Made by a program: the position numbers and the translations under genes | NCBI RefSeq assembly: GCF_006517235.1 | Contig: NZ_CP041188.1 | Coordinates: 1,178,001 to 1,242,000, forward strand | DNA from: Pseudarthrobacter sp. NIBRBAC000502772 | Lineage (GTDB): Bacteria > Actinomycetota > Actinomycetes > Actinomycetales > Micrococcaceae | Reading direction: 5' to 3' | Length of the DNA stretch: 64,000 nt | Shown: positions 25,146 through 33,718 of the stretch, one piece after another | Layout: each line of letters begins with the position of its first letter | Numbering within the stretch: the stretch's first letter is position 1 | Notes under the pieces: model-generated | The model's input: the letters and a program-made list of their open reading frames with translations, nothing else | The model's database searches: none | What the model was told of the DNA's origin: nothing

Positions 25146-25849
25146 TTGGCATCCTCGGTTTCGAGTAAGAGGGATTCGGTTTCTTCGTCTGTGAGAGCCG
25201 GCGCATCGGACGCTTCGTCCACGTCAGCGACGGCGTTGCCGATCACCGTGGCCGGTCCCGTCCACCCTGCCGGGAGGGCAGTAACGGTGACGACGACGGC
25301 GAGCGGCCGGCCGGCGTCGTACGCCAGCTCCTCAAGCCGCGGGAGCCAGTCCGCAGCGTGGGCACCGTGCCTGTCGGGGGAGTCCACCACCAGGAGGTCG
25401 GTGTGCGGGTTGGCGAGGGCCAGTGCCGTCAGCAGTTCAATGCGCCGGTCCGGCGCCAGCTGCTCCGTCCACAGGTCCGCGATGTCCTCGAAACTATTGA
25501 CTTTGAGCCAGGGCTTGCTCAGCAGCGCGCCCCGGTAGCGGCGGGGGATCAGGGCGAGGTCCTCGGTGACAAGGTCCCGGACACTGAGGTGCTGCTCGGG
25601 CTCATTTACGTTGGGGGAATCCACCAAGGCGCTCGCGAGGCGGAGGGATTTGATGCGTTCGTTGGCGTCCCAGGACATCCGGCCACCAGTGGGTTTCATG
25701 CGCCCGCTGATGGTCAGGGCAAGGGCTGTCCGCTGGTCCTGGCGTTCGGCGGTGACGAGGAGGAGCTCACCCCGGCCGACCCGCAGAGAGGTGGGCGGAA
25801 GCAAATCGTCGCGCCGGCCCTTCACAAGGAGCTGCTGTACGGAGAGCAA
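25142..25849 (-). CDS. Degenerate ABC-type ATPase-like protein
   Basis: 235 residues with the length and strand order of an ABC ATPase, but the catalytic motifs are eroded. Where Walker A (GxxGxGKST) is expected stands TAERQDQRTALAL: the glycines are gone and Lys is Arg. The signature LSGGQ is replaced by LAPDRRIELL. Walker B reads LLVVDSPD, keeping Asp but with Ser in place of the catalytic Glu. It may bind but probably not hydrolyse ATP. Translational coupling to YhgE (ATGA overlap) argues it is the cytosolic partner of that protein. A perfect 20-bp palindrome lies 41 bp upstream. An alternative is a decayed but retained pseudo-ATPase. Confidence 0.78.
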   Translation of the reverse strand: MLSVQQLLVKGRRDDLLPPTSLRVGRGELLLVTAERQDQRTALALTISGRMKPTGGRMSWDANERIKSLRLASALVDSPNVNEPEQHLSVRDLVTEDLALIPRRYRGALLSKPWLKVNSFEDIADLWTEQLAPDRRIELLTALALANPHTDLLVVDSPDRHGAHAADWLPRLEELAYDAGRPLAVVVTVTALPAGWTGPATVIGNAVADVDEASDAPALTDEETESLLLETEDAK

Positions 25850-25889
25850 AAATGGCCTTTCGACGGTGTATGTCCACCTCCAGCCTAAC

Positions 25890-25909
25890 TGAACTGACTG
25901 GTCAGTTCA
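25890..25909. promoter_or_regulatory. Perfect palindromic operator, probably for the operon's TetR
   Basis: TGAACTGACTGGTCAGTTCA is a perfect 9-2-9 palindrome placed 41 bp before the first operon gene, in the expected promoter area. TetR proteins typically bind such sites. Confidence 0.8.
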
Positions 25910-25973
25910 AATAGTGCGGGTGGAGGAGGCGCGCGTGAAGCAGGCCAGCGCGAACTGACACTTGCGGTCCCTC

Positions 25974-27479
25974 CTACAAGCCGTACTTCTCCAGGAGCCG
26001 CAGCCACACCTCGCTGACCGTGGGAAACGATGGCACCGCATGCCACAGCCGCTCCAGCGGGACCTCGCCCACTACTGCGATGGTGGCCGCGTGCAGCAGT
26101 TCGCCCACGTCCGGGCCCGCGAAGGTGGCGCCGAGCAGGACCCGCCGGTCCTCGTCCACCACCAGCTGCGCCCAGCCTTCGTAATGTTCCGAATGCAGGG
26201 ACGAACCCGACACTTGGATTGGCAGCTCCACGGACGACACGTTGTAGCCGTCCCGCTTTGCCTGCTCCACCGAGCGCCCCACGGCCGCCAGTTCGGGATC
26301 CGTGAACACCACGTTCGGGACAGCATGCTGGCTGGCGGTCTGGGCGTAGCGGCTCCAAGCCTCGGGGGCGCCGCTGAGTTCGCCCTTGGCGCGGGCCGCG
26401 ATGGCATCGCCGGTAGCCCGGGCCTCGTACTTGCCCTGGTGCGTGAAGAAATTTCTGCCTGCGGCGTCGCCAACAGCGTAGAGCCAGGGATCCTCACCTT
26501 CCTCGCCCTTCTCACCCGGGGTGCCCGGGACGTCCTGGACGCCCTGGACTAGTCCAGTGGAGTCGGTGGTGAGTTTCAGCGGCTGCCCGTCCTGCGCCTC
26601 GAAACCCAGGCTTTCCAGGCCGAGGCCTTCGAGGGCGGGATGCCGGCCTGTTGAAACGAGGACCTTGTCCGCAATGACGGTGGTGCGGACGTCCGGCGTC
26701 TGATCCTGAAGTGTCAGGGTGAACGTGCCGTCGTCGTTTTCCCGGACACTTTCGGTGGACGTATTGAGGCGGACCGCCACGCCGTCCGCGCGCAGCCCCG
26801 CGACCACAAGTTTGCTGGCCTGTGCGGGGAACGTGCCCAGCAGGCCGCTCCTGGCCACCAGCGTCACGTCCGAGCCCAGGCGTGCGAATGCCTGCGCCAG
26901 CTCGCTGCCCGCGACGCCCCCGCCGATTACAGCCAGGCGCTCCGGTACCTCCTTGGCCGAGGTGGCTTCGCGTGTGCCCCAGACCTGCAGGTCCGCCAGG
27001 CCCTCGATGGGAGGTGTGGTTGGCGTGGAGCCGGTGGCGAGTACGACGGCGTGACGCGCCTTGAGTTCATAAGTGTTGCCGTCCAGCCCGGCTACTTCAA
27101 CGGTGCGCGGCGCGGTGATCCAGCCGTGGCCACGGATCAGCTCAATCCCGGTATCTTCCAGCCACTTCACCTGGCTGTCGTCCTGCCAGTTTGCGGTGAA
27201 ATAGTCCCGGCGCTTCAGGACTGCCGCTGCATCCAGTGTCAGGGTGACGGCTTCCGCTGCGCCGGGTACCGTCTGTGCGCCGTGCAGGGCTGTGCCGGGG
27301 CGGAGCAGGGCTTTGGACGGAATGCAGGCCCAGTACGAGCATTCGCCGCCCACCAGTTCGGCTTCAACAAGGACAGCCGTCAGGCCGCCCTGGACCACCC
27401 GGTCGGCGACGTTTTCCCCCACGGCACCAGCGCCGATCACAATGACATCGAATTCACGTTGCAGCGTTTCAGGCGTCAT
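25974..27479 (-). CDS. FAD-dependent pyridine nucleotide-disulfide oxidoreductase
   Basis: 501-residue member of the lipoamide dehydrogenase/mercuric reductase class. FAD-binding GAGAVGENVADRVV is at the N-terminus, and the redox-active disulfide is in GGECSYWACIPSKALL (Cys-x4-Cys). An NAD(P) Rossmann motif GGGVAGSELAQAF, the second FAD segment YAVGDAAG, and a dimerisation domain ending HAVPSFPTVSE (catalytic His with paired Glu) complete the fold. MerR-like proteins with a heavy-metal domain are excluded, as none is present. The substrate cannot be stated; annotation as NAD(P)/FAD-dependent oxidoreductase is safe. It ends 65 bp before the TetR-type operator and is transcribed separately. Confidence 0.9.
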   Translation of the reverse strand: MTPETLQREFDVIVIGAGAVGENVADRVVQGGLTAVLVEAELVGGECSYWACIPSKALLRPGTALHGAQTVPGAAEAVTLTLDAAAVLKRRDYFTANWQDDSQVKWLEDTGIELIRGHGWITAPRTVEVAGLDGNTYELKARHAVVLATGSTPTTPPIEGLADLQVWGTREATSAKEVPERLAVIGGGVAGSELAQAFARLGSDVTLVARSGLLGTFPAQASKLVVAGLRADGVAVRLNTSTESVRENDDGTFTLTLQDQTPDVRTTVIADKVLVSTGRHPALEGLGLESLGFEAQDGQPLKLTTDSTGLVQGVQDVPGTPGEKGEEGEDPWLYAVGDAAGRNFFTHQGKYEARATGDAIAARAKGELSGAPEAWSRYAQTASQHAVPNVVFTDPELAAVGRSVEQAKRDGYNVSSVELPIQVSGSSLHSEHYEGWAQLVVDEDRRVLLGATFAGPDVGELLHAATIAVVGEVPLERLWHAVPSFPTVSEVWLRLLEKYGL

Positions 27480-27565
27480 TCGTCCAGCGTACGCCCGCCT
27501 CGCGGGAGGCGGGGAGCGCCGTCGTCGTCATTCCGGTGACTGCAGAAAGGGGTGACTTAAACGAC

Positions 27566-27600
27566 AAAAGGCCCGTACCGGCGAACCGATACAGGCCTTT
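27566..27600 (-). terminator. Terminator of tRNA-Arg(ACG)
   Basis: Outer arms AAAGGCC and GGCCTTT pair, with further partial pairing inside (CGTACCGG against CCGATACA). On the minus strand the stem is followed by TTTTGTCG. It lies about 6 nt beyond the tRNA 3' end. Confidence 0.6.
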
Positions 27601-27605
27601 CTCTG

Positions 27606-27679
<74 letters not shown>

Positions 27680-27778
27680 ATTTTGTGTTTCGCGGAGTTT
27701 CTTGCTCCCCGAACCTCGAATTACTTTACGCGAGGGTTGCCCGGAGTACCAAATCGAGAAGCATGTAATCTAGCCGAC

Positions 27779-27806
27779 TAGACCGGTCTAGGTGACCTTC
27801 GTCACT
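27779..27806. promoter_or_regulatory. Palindrome and CRP/GlxR-type site upstream of pckG
   Basis: A perfect 14-bp palindrome CTAGACCGGTCTAG (27779-27792) directly abuts GTGACCTTCGTCAC (27793-27806), which fits GTGA-N6-TCAC, the core of CRP/GlxR-family binding sites. The pair sits about 150 bp before the pckG start. cAMP control of gluconeogenesis would be logical; the first palindrome's protein is unknown. Confidence 0.55.
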
Positions 27807-27955
27807 TAAATACGGCCGTTTGGGCGTGGTTTTCCTTGAATTTGCGCGGTTTTCGGCTCCAACGATCACGAACGTGCACCGCTGACCTCCCATGACGCCC
27901 TTGGGCGGCCAATAGCATTTAGTCCACACCGATGACCCCGAGGAAGGGAACCGCA

Positions 27956-29782
27956 ATGGGCGATCTCGCAAGACTGCCGCTGCTTGAGAAAGCACCCACC
28001 ACGCATGCTGGCCTGCTGGCATGGGTCGAAGAGGTTGCTGGACTCACGCAGCCCGACCGGATCCACTGGGTTGACGGGTCCGAACAGGAAAACACGCTTC
28101 TTACCGATGAACTCGTCGCAGCAGGAACGCTGACGCGCCTGAACCAGGAACTGTTCCCCAACTCTTTCGCTGCATTCTCTGATCCCGCAGACGTAGCCCG
28201 CGTGGAAGAGCAGACCTACATCTGTTCCGAGAAGGAGCACGACGCCGGCTTCACCAATAACTGGATGGCCCCGGCTGCGATGAAGGAAAAGCTGCGTGGG
28301 CTGTTTGCCGGCTCCATGCGCGGACGCACCATGTACGTCATCCCGTTCGTGATGGGGCACCTAGACGCTGAGGATCCCAAGTTCGGCGTGGAGATCACCG
28401 ACAGCGCCTACGTTGTTGCCTCGATGCGCATCATGGCCCGCATCGGCACCGACGTGCTGGACCGCATCACCGAGACCAACGCATTCTTCGTGCCGGCCCT
28501 GCACTCCCTGGGTGCGCCGCTCGAAGCAGGCCAGGCTGACGTGCCGTGGCCGTGCAACCCGGACAAGTGGATCGTTCACTTCCCCGAGGAGCGCTCCATC
28601 TGGTCCTACGGCTCCGGCTACGGCGGAAACGCGCTGCTGGGCAAGAAATGCTACGCACTCCGCATCGCCTCCGTGATGGCCCGCGACGAAGGCTGGCTGG
28701 CTGAGCACATGCTCATCCTGAAGCTGACGTCCCCGGAGCAGAAGACGTACTACGTCTCGGCTGCCTTCCCGTCCGCCTGCGGCAAGACCAACCTCGCGCT
28801 GCTTGATCCCACCATCGAAGGCTGGAAGGTGGAGACCCTGGGTGACGACATCACCTGGATGCGCTTCGGCAAGGAAGGCGAGCTCCGCGCCGTCAACCCC
28901 GAGGCCGGCCTCTTCGGCGTGGCCCCGGGCACAGGCTGGGGCACCAACCCCAACGCGATGCGCGCCATCGCCAAGGGCAACAGCATCTTCACCAACGTGG
29001 CACTGACCGACGACGGCGGCGTGTGGTGGGAGGGCATGACTGAGGAAGTGCCCGCTCACCTGACCGACTGGCAGGGCAACTCCTGGACCTCGGATTCGGA
29101 CAAGCCGGCAGCCCACCCCAACTCGCGCTTCTGCACGCCGATCGACCAGATCGACATGCTGGCCGAGGAGTACCACAGCCCGAACGGTGTGGAGCTTTCC
29201 GCGATCCTCTTCGGCGGCCGCCGCAAGACCACCATCCCGCTGGTGACCGAGGCGCGCAGTTGGTCAAACGGCATCTTCATGGGTTCCACGCTGTCCTCCG
29301 AGACCACTGCCGCGGCAGCCGGTGAGGTGGGCGTAGTCCGCCGGGATCCGATGGCCATGCTGCCCTTCATCGGCTACGACGCAGGCGATTACCTGAACCA
29401 CTGGGTCAACCTGTCCGCCAAGGCCAACCCGGAGCGCCTGCCCAAGATCTTCTTGGTCAACTGGTTCCGCCGCAACTCCGAGGGCGGCTTCGCCTGGCCC
29501 GGATTCGGTGACAACGCCCGCGTCCTCAAGTGGGCCATCGAACGCCTCGAAGGCAAGGCTGACGCCGTGGAAACCCCCATCGGATTCGTTCCCACCGGCG
29601 ATGCGATCGACCTCAAGGGGCTGGACATGACGCCTGCACAGGTCGAAGAAGCAGTCCGCGTCGACCCGGCCGAGTGGGCCACCGAACTCGCCTCCATCGA
29701 GGAATGGTTTGCCAACTTCGGCAGCTCGCTGCCCGAGGCGCTGCAGTCCGAGCTCGCTGGCCTGAAGGCCCGCCTGGGCTGA
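27956..29782 (+). CDS. pckG: Phosphoenolpyruvate carboxykinase (GTP)
   Basis: Gluconeogenic enzyme converting oxaloacetate and GTP to phosphoenolpyruvate, CO2 and GDP. The ATG at 27956 has GGAAGGG upstream and gives 608 residues, the normal GTP-type length. Visible hallmarks are the P-loop [13 protein letters not shown] (kinase-1a), the metal/substrate region [32 protein letters not shown], and [18 protein letters not shown]. The long leader contains a palindrome and a CRP/GlxR-like site. A 25-bp perfect hairpin follows the stop. Confidence 0.98.
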   Translation: MGDLARLPLLEKAPTTHAGLLAWVEEVAGLTQPDRIHWVDGSEQENTLLTDELVAAGTLTRLNQELFPNSFAAFSDPADVARVEEQTYICSEKEHDAGFTNNWMAPAAMKEKLRGLFAGSMRGRTMYVIPFVMGHLDAEDPKFGVEITDSAYVVASMRIMARIGTDVLDRITETNAFFVPALHSLGAPLEAGQADVPWPCNPDKWIVHFPEERSIWSYGSGYGGNALLGKKCYALRIASVMARDEGWLAEHMLILKLTSPEQKTYYVSAAFPSACGKTNLALLDPTIEGWKVETLGDDITWMRFGKEGELRAVNPEAGLFGVAPGTGWGTNPNAMRAIAKGNSIFTNVALTDDGGVWWEGMTEEVPAHLTDWQGNSWTSDSDKPAAHPNSRFCTPIDQIDMLAEEYHSPNGVELSAILFGGRRKTTIPLVTEARSWSNGIFMGSTLSSETTAAAAGEVGVVRRDPMAMLPFIGYDAGDYLNHWVNLSAKANPERLPKIFLVNWFRRNSEGGFAWPGFGDNARVLKWAIERLEGKADAVETPIGFVPTGDAIDLKGLDMTPAQVEEAVRVDPAEWATELASIEEWFANFGSSLPEALQSELAGLKARLG

Positions 29783-29791
29783 CACTCCTGT

Positions 29792-29850
29792 AAGCACGAC
29801 GGCGGCCCCGCACCTTTCCCCCTGGAAGGTGCGGGGCCGCCGTCGTGCTT
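29792..29850. terminator. Strong terminator between pckG and hmp
   Basis: A perfect 25-bp stem (AAGCACGACGGCGGCCCCGC begins the left arm at 29792) with a 9-nt loop. The genes on both sides converge, so it can serve both. A T-run follows weakly on the plus side. Confidence 0.85.
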
Positions 29851-29858
29851 TGCCTCTT

Positions 29859-29910
29859 GATGCGCGAACGGACACTTAAGCCCCGGGGCTTAAGTGTCCG
29901 TTCGCGCATC
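29859..29910. repeat. Perfect 52-bp palindrome without loop
   Basis: Each arm is 26 bp; the left arm reads GATGCGCGAACGGACACTTA and continues AGCCCC to the centre between 29884 and 29885, and the right arm mirrors it exactly. It immediately follows the pckG terminator and precedes the hmp stop. The unit GCGCGAACGGACACTTA is related to the copies at 6805 and 37448. Confidence 0.9.
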
Positions 29911-29915
29911 TGTCT

Positions 29916-31076
29916 TTAAGACGCCAGCCAGATGTCCGGGCCGAAGACTTCGTAGTGGATCTTCGTGGCGGGGATTCCGGCGTTGATGGCCTCGTTGCGG
30001 ATGTGCTTCATGAACGGCAGCGGCCCGCAGAGGTACAGCGACGCATTTGCCGGCAGGTCCACTTCACGCAGCGACATGAAGCCTGCGTTGGAGCCGGCCT
30101 GCGGTTCTTCCAGCCAGAGCTGAAGGTCGGCACTCTTGAGGCGTTCGACGTCGTCCGTCATCTGGGAGCGCAGCGCCCAGGACTCCAGATCGCTTTCCGC
30201 GTGCAGGACCAGGACCTGGCGGTCCGAGCCGGCTTCCGCGAGGGAGCGCAGGATGGACGCGGTGGGCGTGCAGCCAATGCCGGCGGAGGCCAGGACCACC
30301 GGGCCCTCGCCTTCCTTGAGCGTGATTTCACCGTAGGGGTTGGAGATTTCGAGGACGTCGCCCACCTGGACGGTGTCGTGCAGCACGGGCGAGACTTCGC
30401 CGCCGTCGTCCTTCTTGGTGGTGAAGCTGCGGCTCGTGCCGGCGTCGCCGGAGAGCGAATACTGGCGGACCTGGCGCAGCCCGTCCGGGAGGGTGACCTT
30501 GACGCTGACGTACTGGCCGGGCAGGGCGGGAGTGATGGGGGTGTCGTCGGCCGGTTCCAGGGTGAAGGTTATCGAGCCGGTGCCGGCGGGGGTCTTGGCG
30601 GCGACCTTCCAGGGGCTCCACATCGTGCCGTTGGCCTGTGCGGCGTAGAGGCCCTTTTCGAGTTTGATCAGGGCGTCCGCCATCAGCCAGTAGACCTCGG
30701 TCCAGGCCTCGGCGATTTCCGGTGTGATGACCTCGGCCAGGTCTTCGGCGATGGCGGCGAAGAGGTGCTCGTAGACCACCTGGTACTGGGGTTCGGTAAT
30801 GCCGAGGGAGGCGTGGCGGTGAGCGATGCGGGCGAGTACCGTCTCCGGCAGGGTGCCGGGGTTGTTGACCAGGTGGGTGGCGAAAGCGGCAATGCTTCCG
30901 GCCAGGGCCTGCTGCTGGTTGCCGTTGCGCTGGTTCGAGCGGCTGAAGAGCCCGTCCAGCAGCTCCGGGTGCGCCGCGAAGAGCCGGGCGTAGAACTTGG
31001 GGGTGATTTCGCCGATCCGGGAACCGACCAACGGGAGGGTGGCCTCAATGACGGGGCGGGATTTGTCCGAGAGCAT
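29916..31076 (-). CDS. hmp: Flavohaemoglobin / nitric oxide dioxygenase
   Basis: Converts NO and O2 to nitrate using NAD(P)H and FAD. 386 residues in the usual order: globin domain (1-140) with distal Tyr29 in KFYARLF and proximal His88 in AHRHASLG; FAD-binding domain with VRQYSLSGD; NAD-binding domain with VVLASAGIGCTPTASIL and the C-terminal CGPLPFMKHIR. The ATG at 31076 has CAGGAG upstream. An NsrR-type palindrome lies 48 bp before the start, and the nsrR gene is next upstream. Confidence 0.97.
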   Translation of the reverse strand: MLSDKSRPVIEATLPLVGSRIGEITPKFYARLFAAHPELLDGLFSRSNQRNGNQQQALAGSIAAFATHLVNNPGTLPETVLARIAHRHASLGITEPQYQVVYEHLFAAIAEDLAEVITPEIAEAWTEVYWLMADALIKLEKGLYAAQANGTMWSPWKVAAKTPAGTGSITFTLEPADDTPITPALPGQYVSVKVTLPDGLRQVRQYSLSGDAGTSRSFTTKKDDGGEVSPVLHDTVQVGDVLEISNPYGEITLKEGEGPVVLASAGIGCTPTASILRSLAEAGSDRQVLVLHAESDLESWALRSQMTDDVERLKSADLQLWLEEPQAGSNAGFMSLREVDLPANASLYLCGPLPFMKHIRNEAINAGIPATKIHYEVFGPDIWLAS

Positions 31077-31123
31077 GCGTACTCCTGAGGTAGGGGCCCG
31101 GGGCGTACATCCGGACCGCGGTC

Positions 31124-31150
31124 AATACATGTATTTGAAATACAAGTATT
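31124..31150 (-). promoter_or_regulatory. NsrR operator in the hmp promoter
   Basis: Left arm AATACATGTATTT (31124-31136) and right arm AAATACAAGTATT (31138-31150) around a single G match at 12 of 13 positions. This is the 11-1-11-type interrupted palindrome known for NsrR (core ATTTNAAAT is kept), located between nsrR and hmp. Confidence 0.8.
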
Positions 31151-31237
31151 TATACTTAAGTTCTACACTTCGTAGAAGAGATATCAAAATTGGGGACTAC
31201 GGATCCGGAAATGCCCGGGCTGCAGGGGAGCCGGGAG

Positions 31238-31687
31238 TCAGAGCCCCGGGCGGAGCCCGATCGCCTGGAACACGGGCGCCATCTGGCGGGATCCGGGAAG
31301 GGTGGACACCACGATGTCGTCGAGTTCCCGGTAAAAGGCTTCCCGGGCGCGCGAAAGGGCACCGCGAAGCCGGCATTCGTTGATGAGTGGGCAGTCGCCG
31401 TTCAATGAATGGCAGTCCGCCGGATCCACCCGGGTGTTCAGGAGCCGCAGCAACTGGCCCACGGTGGCCTTGCGTCCGGCGTCGTTGAGCCTGGAGCCGC
31501 CGTTGCGGCCGCGTTCGACGTCGATCACGCCAAGTTCACGGAGCTTTGCCATGGCCTTGCTGACGTGGTTGTACGGGGTGCCCACGGCATCGGCGATGCT
31601 CTGCGTGGTCAGCAGGTTGCCGTCAGGGGCTGCGGACAGCACCATCATGGCCCGCAGGCTCACATCCGCGAAGGCATTGATCTTCAT
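31238..31687 (-). CDS. nsrR: Rrf2-family nitric-oxide-sensing repressor NsrR
   Basis: 149 residues. The winged helix has LTTQSIADAVGTPYNHVSKAMAKL with the recognition helix, followed by VIDVERGRNGGSRL. Three cysteines (Cys92, Cys99, Cys105) in DCHSLNGDCPLINECRL are the iron-sulfur ligands of NsrR, whose [4Fe-4S] cluster reacts with NO. Location directly upstream of hmp and the operator at 31124 support the role. The start has only a weak ribosome site; the 20-nt gap to the upstream gene suggests it may be co-transcribed from there. Confidence 0.92.
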   Translation of the reverse strand: MKINAFADVSLRAMMVLSAAPDGNLLTTQSIADAVGTPYNHVSKAMAKLRELGVIDVERGRNGGSRLNDAGRKATVGQLLRLLNTRVDPADCHSLNGDCPLINECRLRGALSRAREAFYRELDDIVVSTLPGSRQMAPVFQAIGLRPGL

Positions 31688-31707
31688 GTCATCAACCCAG
31701 TGGAGGT

Positions 31708-32217
31708 CTAGTCCACCCAGACGGTGGGTTCGCTGGTGTCAGCGGCGAGCTGGCCAAACTCCCATTCGTGGGTCCCGGTGTTGGCGGCGTAGGGGAGGAC
31801 CGCGGCGAAGACGGATCCGTCGCGGTGTTCAGCGGCTACATGGATGGCATCTGTTTCTTCCTCCACCAAGAGGATGTCGCAGACAATAGCGGCCGCGCGG
31901 AAATCAGCCCGGTTCTGCCGGAGCAGTTCGGTGAGGTCGCTGATCATCGTGTCCGCGTCAAAGTCACCGTCGGAGCCGTCCTCGGCATCAGCCGGCGTGA
32001 CAGCCACCAGCCGGACCTCACCGTCGTTCTCCACTACCAGTGCGAACGGCAGGAAGCCGCCGTTTCGCTCGAGCTGTTCCTGGGCTGCGCCGATGCCTGT
32101 GCCCAGCAGGTTTTCCAGGTCCGTGGCCGAGGCCTCCGGAACGGAATCCCGCCACGAAGCCACCGCAGCCGGGCCGTCCGTGGCTTCGTGGGCCACTTCC
32201 GGCTTAGCGCCTGACAT
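31708..32217 (-). CDS. Hypothetical protein, 169 residues
   Basis: The ATG at 32217 (MSGAKPEVAHEATDG) lies inside the last codons of manB, overlapping it by 14 bp, so translation is probably coupled; the longer open frame upstream is rejected. The protein is acidic, soluble, and has no signal peptide. Segments such as LPFALVVENDGEVRLVAVTP and AAIVCDILLVEEETDAIHV suggest an alpha/beta fold. I do not recognise a family. It lies between manB and nsrR on one strand. Confidence 0.75.
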   Translation of the reverse strand: MSGAKPEVAHEATDGPAAVASWRDSVPEASATDLENLLGTGIGAAQEQLERNGGFLPFALVVENDGEVRLVAVTPADAEDGSDGDFDADTMISDLTELLRQNRADFRAAAIVCDILLVEEETDAIHVAAEHRDGSVFAAVLPYAANTGTHEWEFGQLAADTSEPTVWVD

Positions 32218-33622
32218 TGGAGAGCACGCGGTCGCGGACGCGTTCCATCGTGGCCCGGTCCGTTGCTTCCACATTCAGGCGGAGGAAGGGCTCCGTGTTG
32301 GACGGGCGCAGGTTGAACCAGAAGCTGCCGTCATTTGCCGTGAAGGTGCTGCCGTCCATGGTGTCCTCGGTGATGTCCTCGGCGGCAAAGTCGGTGCGGA
32401 CGCGCTCAACGGCTCCCGCCTTGTCCTCGATTTCCGAGTTGATTTCGCCTGAGGAGACATAGGGCTCGTACTCGCGGCCGAGTTCGGACAGCGGACCGTC
32501 TTGCTCGCCGAGGGCAGCGAGCACGTGCATTGCCGCGAGCATCCCGGTGTCTGCGTTCCAGAAGTCGCGGAAGTAGAAGTGGGCAGAGTGCTCGCCGCCG
32601 AACACGGCACCTTCCTCGGCCATGACTGCCTTGATGAAGGAGTGGCCCACGCGCGTGCGGACGGCACGGCCGCCGTCGTGCTCTACCAGTTCGGGCACTG
32701 CACGGGAGGTGAGCAGATTGTGGATGACGGTGGGCGTTGCCTCGCCCTGCGCCTGGGCGCGGGCGATTTCGCGGCGTGCCACCATGCCGGTGACGGCTGA
32801 TGGCGACACGGGCTCACCTTTTTCGTCGATGACGAAGCAGCGGTCGGCGTCGCCGTCGAATGCCAGGCCGATATCGGCGCCGTGCTCAATGACGGCGGCC
32901 TGCAGGTCGCGGAGGTTCTCCGGCTCGAGGGGGTTGGCCGGGTGGTTCGGGAAGGAACCGTCCAGCTCGAAGTAGAGGGGAATGATCTCGAAGGGCAGCT
33001 TGGGCAGCAGGGCGTCGCCCAGCACCGCCGGGGTGGTGAGGCCGGCCATGCCGTTGCCTGCGTCCACAACTACCTTGAGCGGCCGGGATCCGGAGAGGTC
33101 CACCAGCTGGCGGAGGTACTCGGAGTAGTCCTTCAGGATGTCGTGGACGCCGATCAGGCCGCGGGCGGGGGCCGCCGGGATGGAGCCTTCGTTGAGGTAC
33201 TTCTCGGCGAGGGCCTGGATCTCTTTGAGGCCGGATTCGGAGGAGATGGGCTGCGCGCCGGGCTTCGACATTTTGATGCCGTTGTATTCGGCAGGGTTGT
33301 GGCTGGCGGTGAACGTGGCGCCGGCGGCGTTGAGGGAACCGCAGGCGTAGTACAGCTCGTCGGTGGAGATCAGGTCAAGGAGCTTGACGTCGGCGCCGCG
33401 GGTGGCTGCGCCGTCAGCGAAAGCCTTGGCGAACTCGGGGGAGGAGGGACGCATGTCGCCGCCTACCAGGATCGTCTGGCCCTCCAGTTCCAGCACATCA
33501 ACGAACGCGGCGCCCACGGCTTCGACGATTTCAGCGGTGATGGATTCGCCCACGATGCCCCGGACGTCGTAGGCCTTGAAGGATGCCGAGAGGTCAAAAG
33601 TCTTTGTCTGTTCGCTAGTCAC
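32204..33622 (-). CDS. manB: Phosphomannomutase/phosphoglucomutase
   Basis: 472-residue alpha-D-phosphohexomutase that interconverts mannose (or glucose) 6-phosphate and 1-phosphate for GDP-mannose, glycan and wall precursors. The phosphoserine loop is TASHNP (Ser107), the metal-binding loop is DGDADR, the sugar-specificity segment is GGEHSAHFYF, and the phosphate-binding loop is RPSNTEPFLRL. The GTG start is 7 nt downstream of a TAAGAT box with no ribosome site, suggesting a leaderless mRNA. It is divergent from the RecQ-type gene. Confidence 0.93.
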   Translation of the reverse strand: MTSEQTKTFDLSASFKAYDVRGIVGESITAEIVEAVGAAFVDVLELEGQTILVGGDMRPSSPEFAKAFADGAATRGADVKLLDLISTDELYYACGSLNAAGATFTASHNPAEYNGIKMSKPGAQPISSESGLKEIQALAEKYLNEGSIPAAPARGLIGVHDILKDYSEYLRQLVDLSGSRPLKVVVDAGNGMAGLTTPAVLGDALLPKLPFEIIPLYFELDGSFPNHPANPLEPENLRDLQAAVIEHGADIGLAFDGDADRCFVIDEKGEPVSPSAVTGMVARREIARAQAQGEATPTVIHNLLTSRAVPELVEHDGGRAVRTRVGHSFIKAVMAEEGAVFGGEHSAHFYFRDFWNADTGMLAAMHVLAALGEQDGPLSELGREYEPYVSSGEINSEIEDKAGAVERVRTDFAAEDITEDTMDGSTFTANDGSFWFNLRPSNTEPFLRLNVEATDRATMERVRDRVLSNVRR

Positions 33623-33718
33623 GGGTTTTATCTTACGTGGAGCCGCGGACGTTCATGGTTGTCCACATACGGCGGTCCCGGCTTTTTGGGTGTCGGTGGG
33701 GGCTGGGATACTGAATCA

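Noticed and set aside
32882..33718. N-terminal extension of the RecQ-type open frame
   Set aside because: It is antisense to manB and unlike helicase sequence; the ATG at 33719 gives a normal helicase start.
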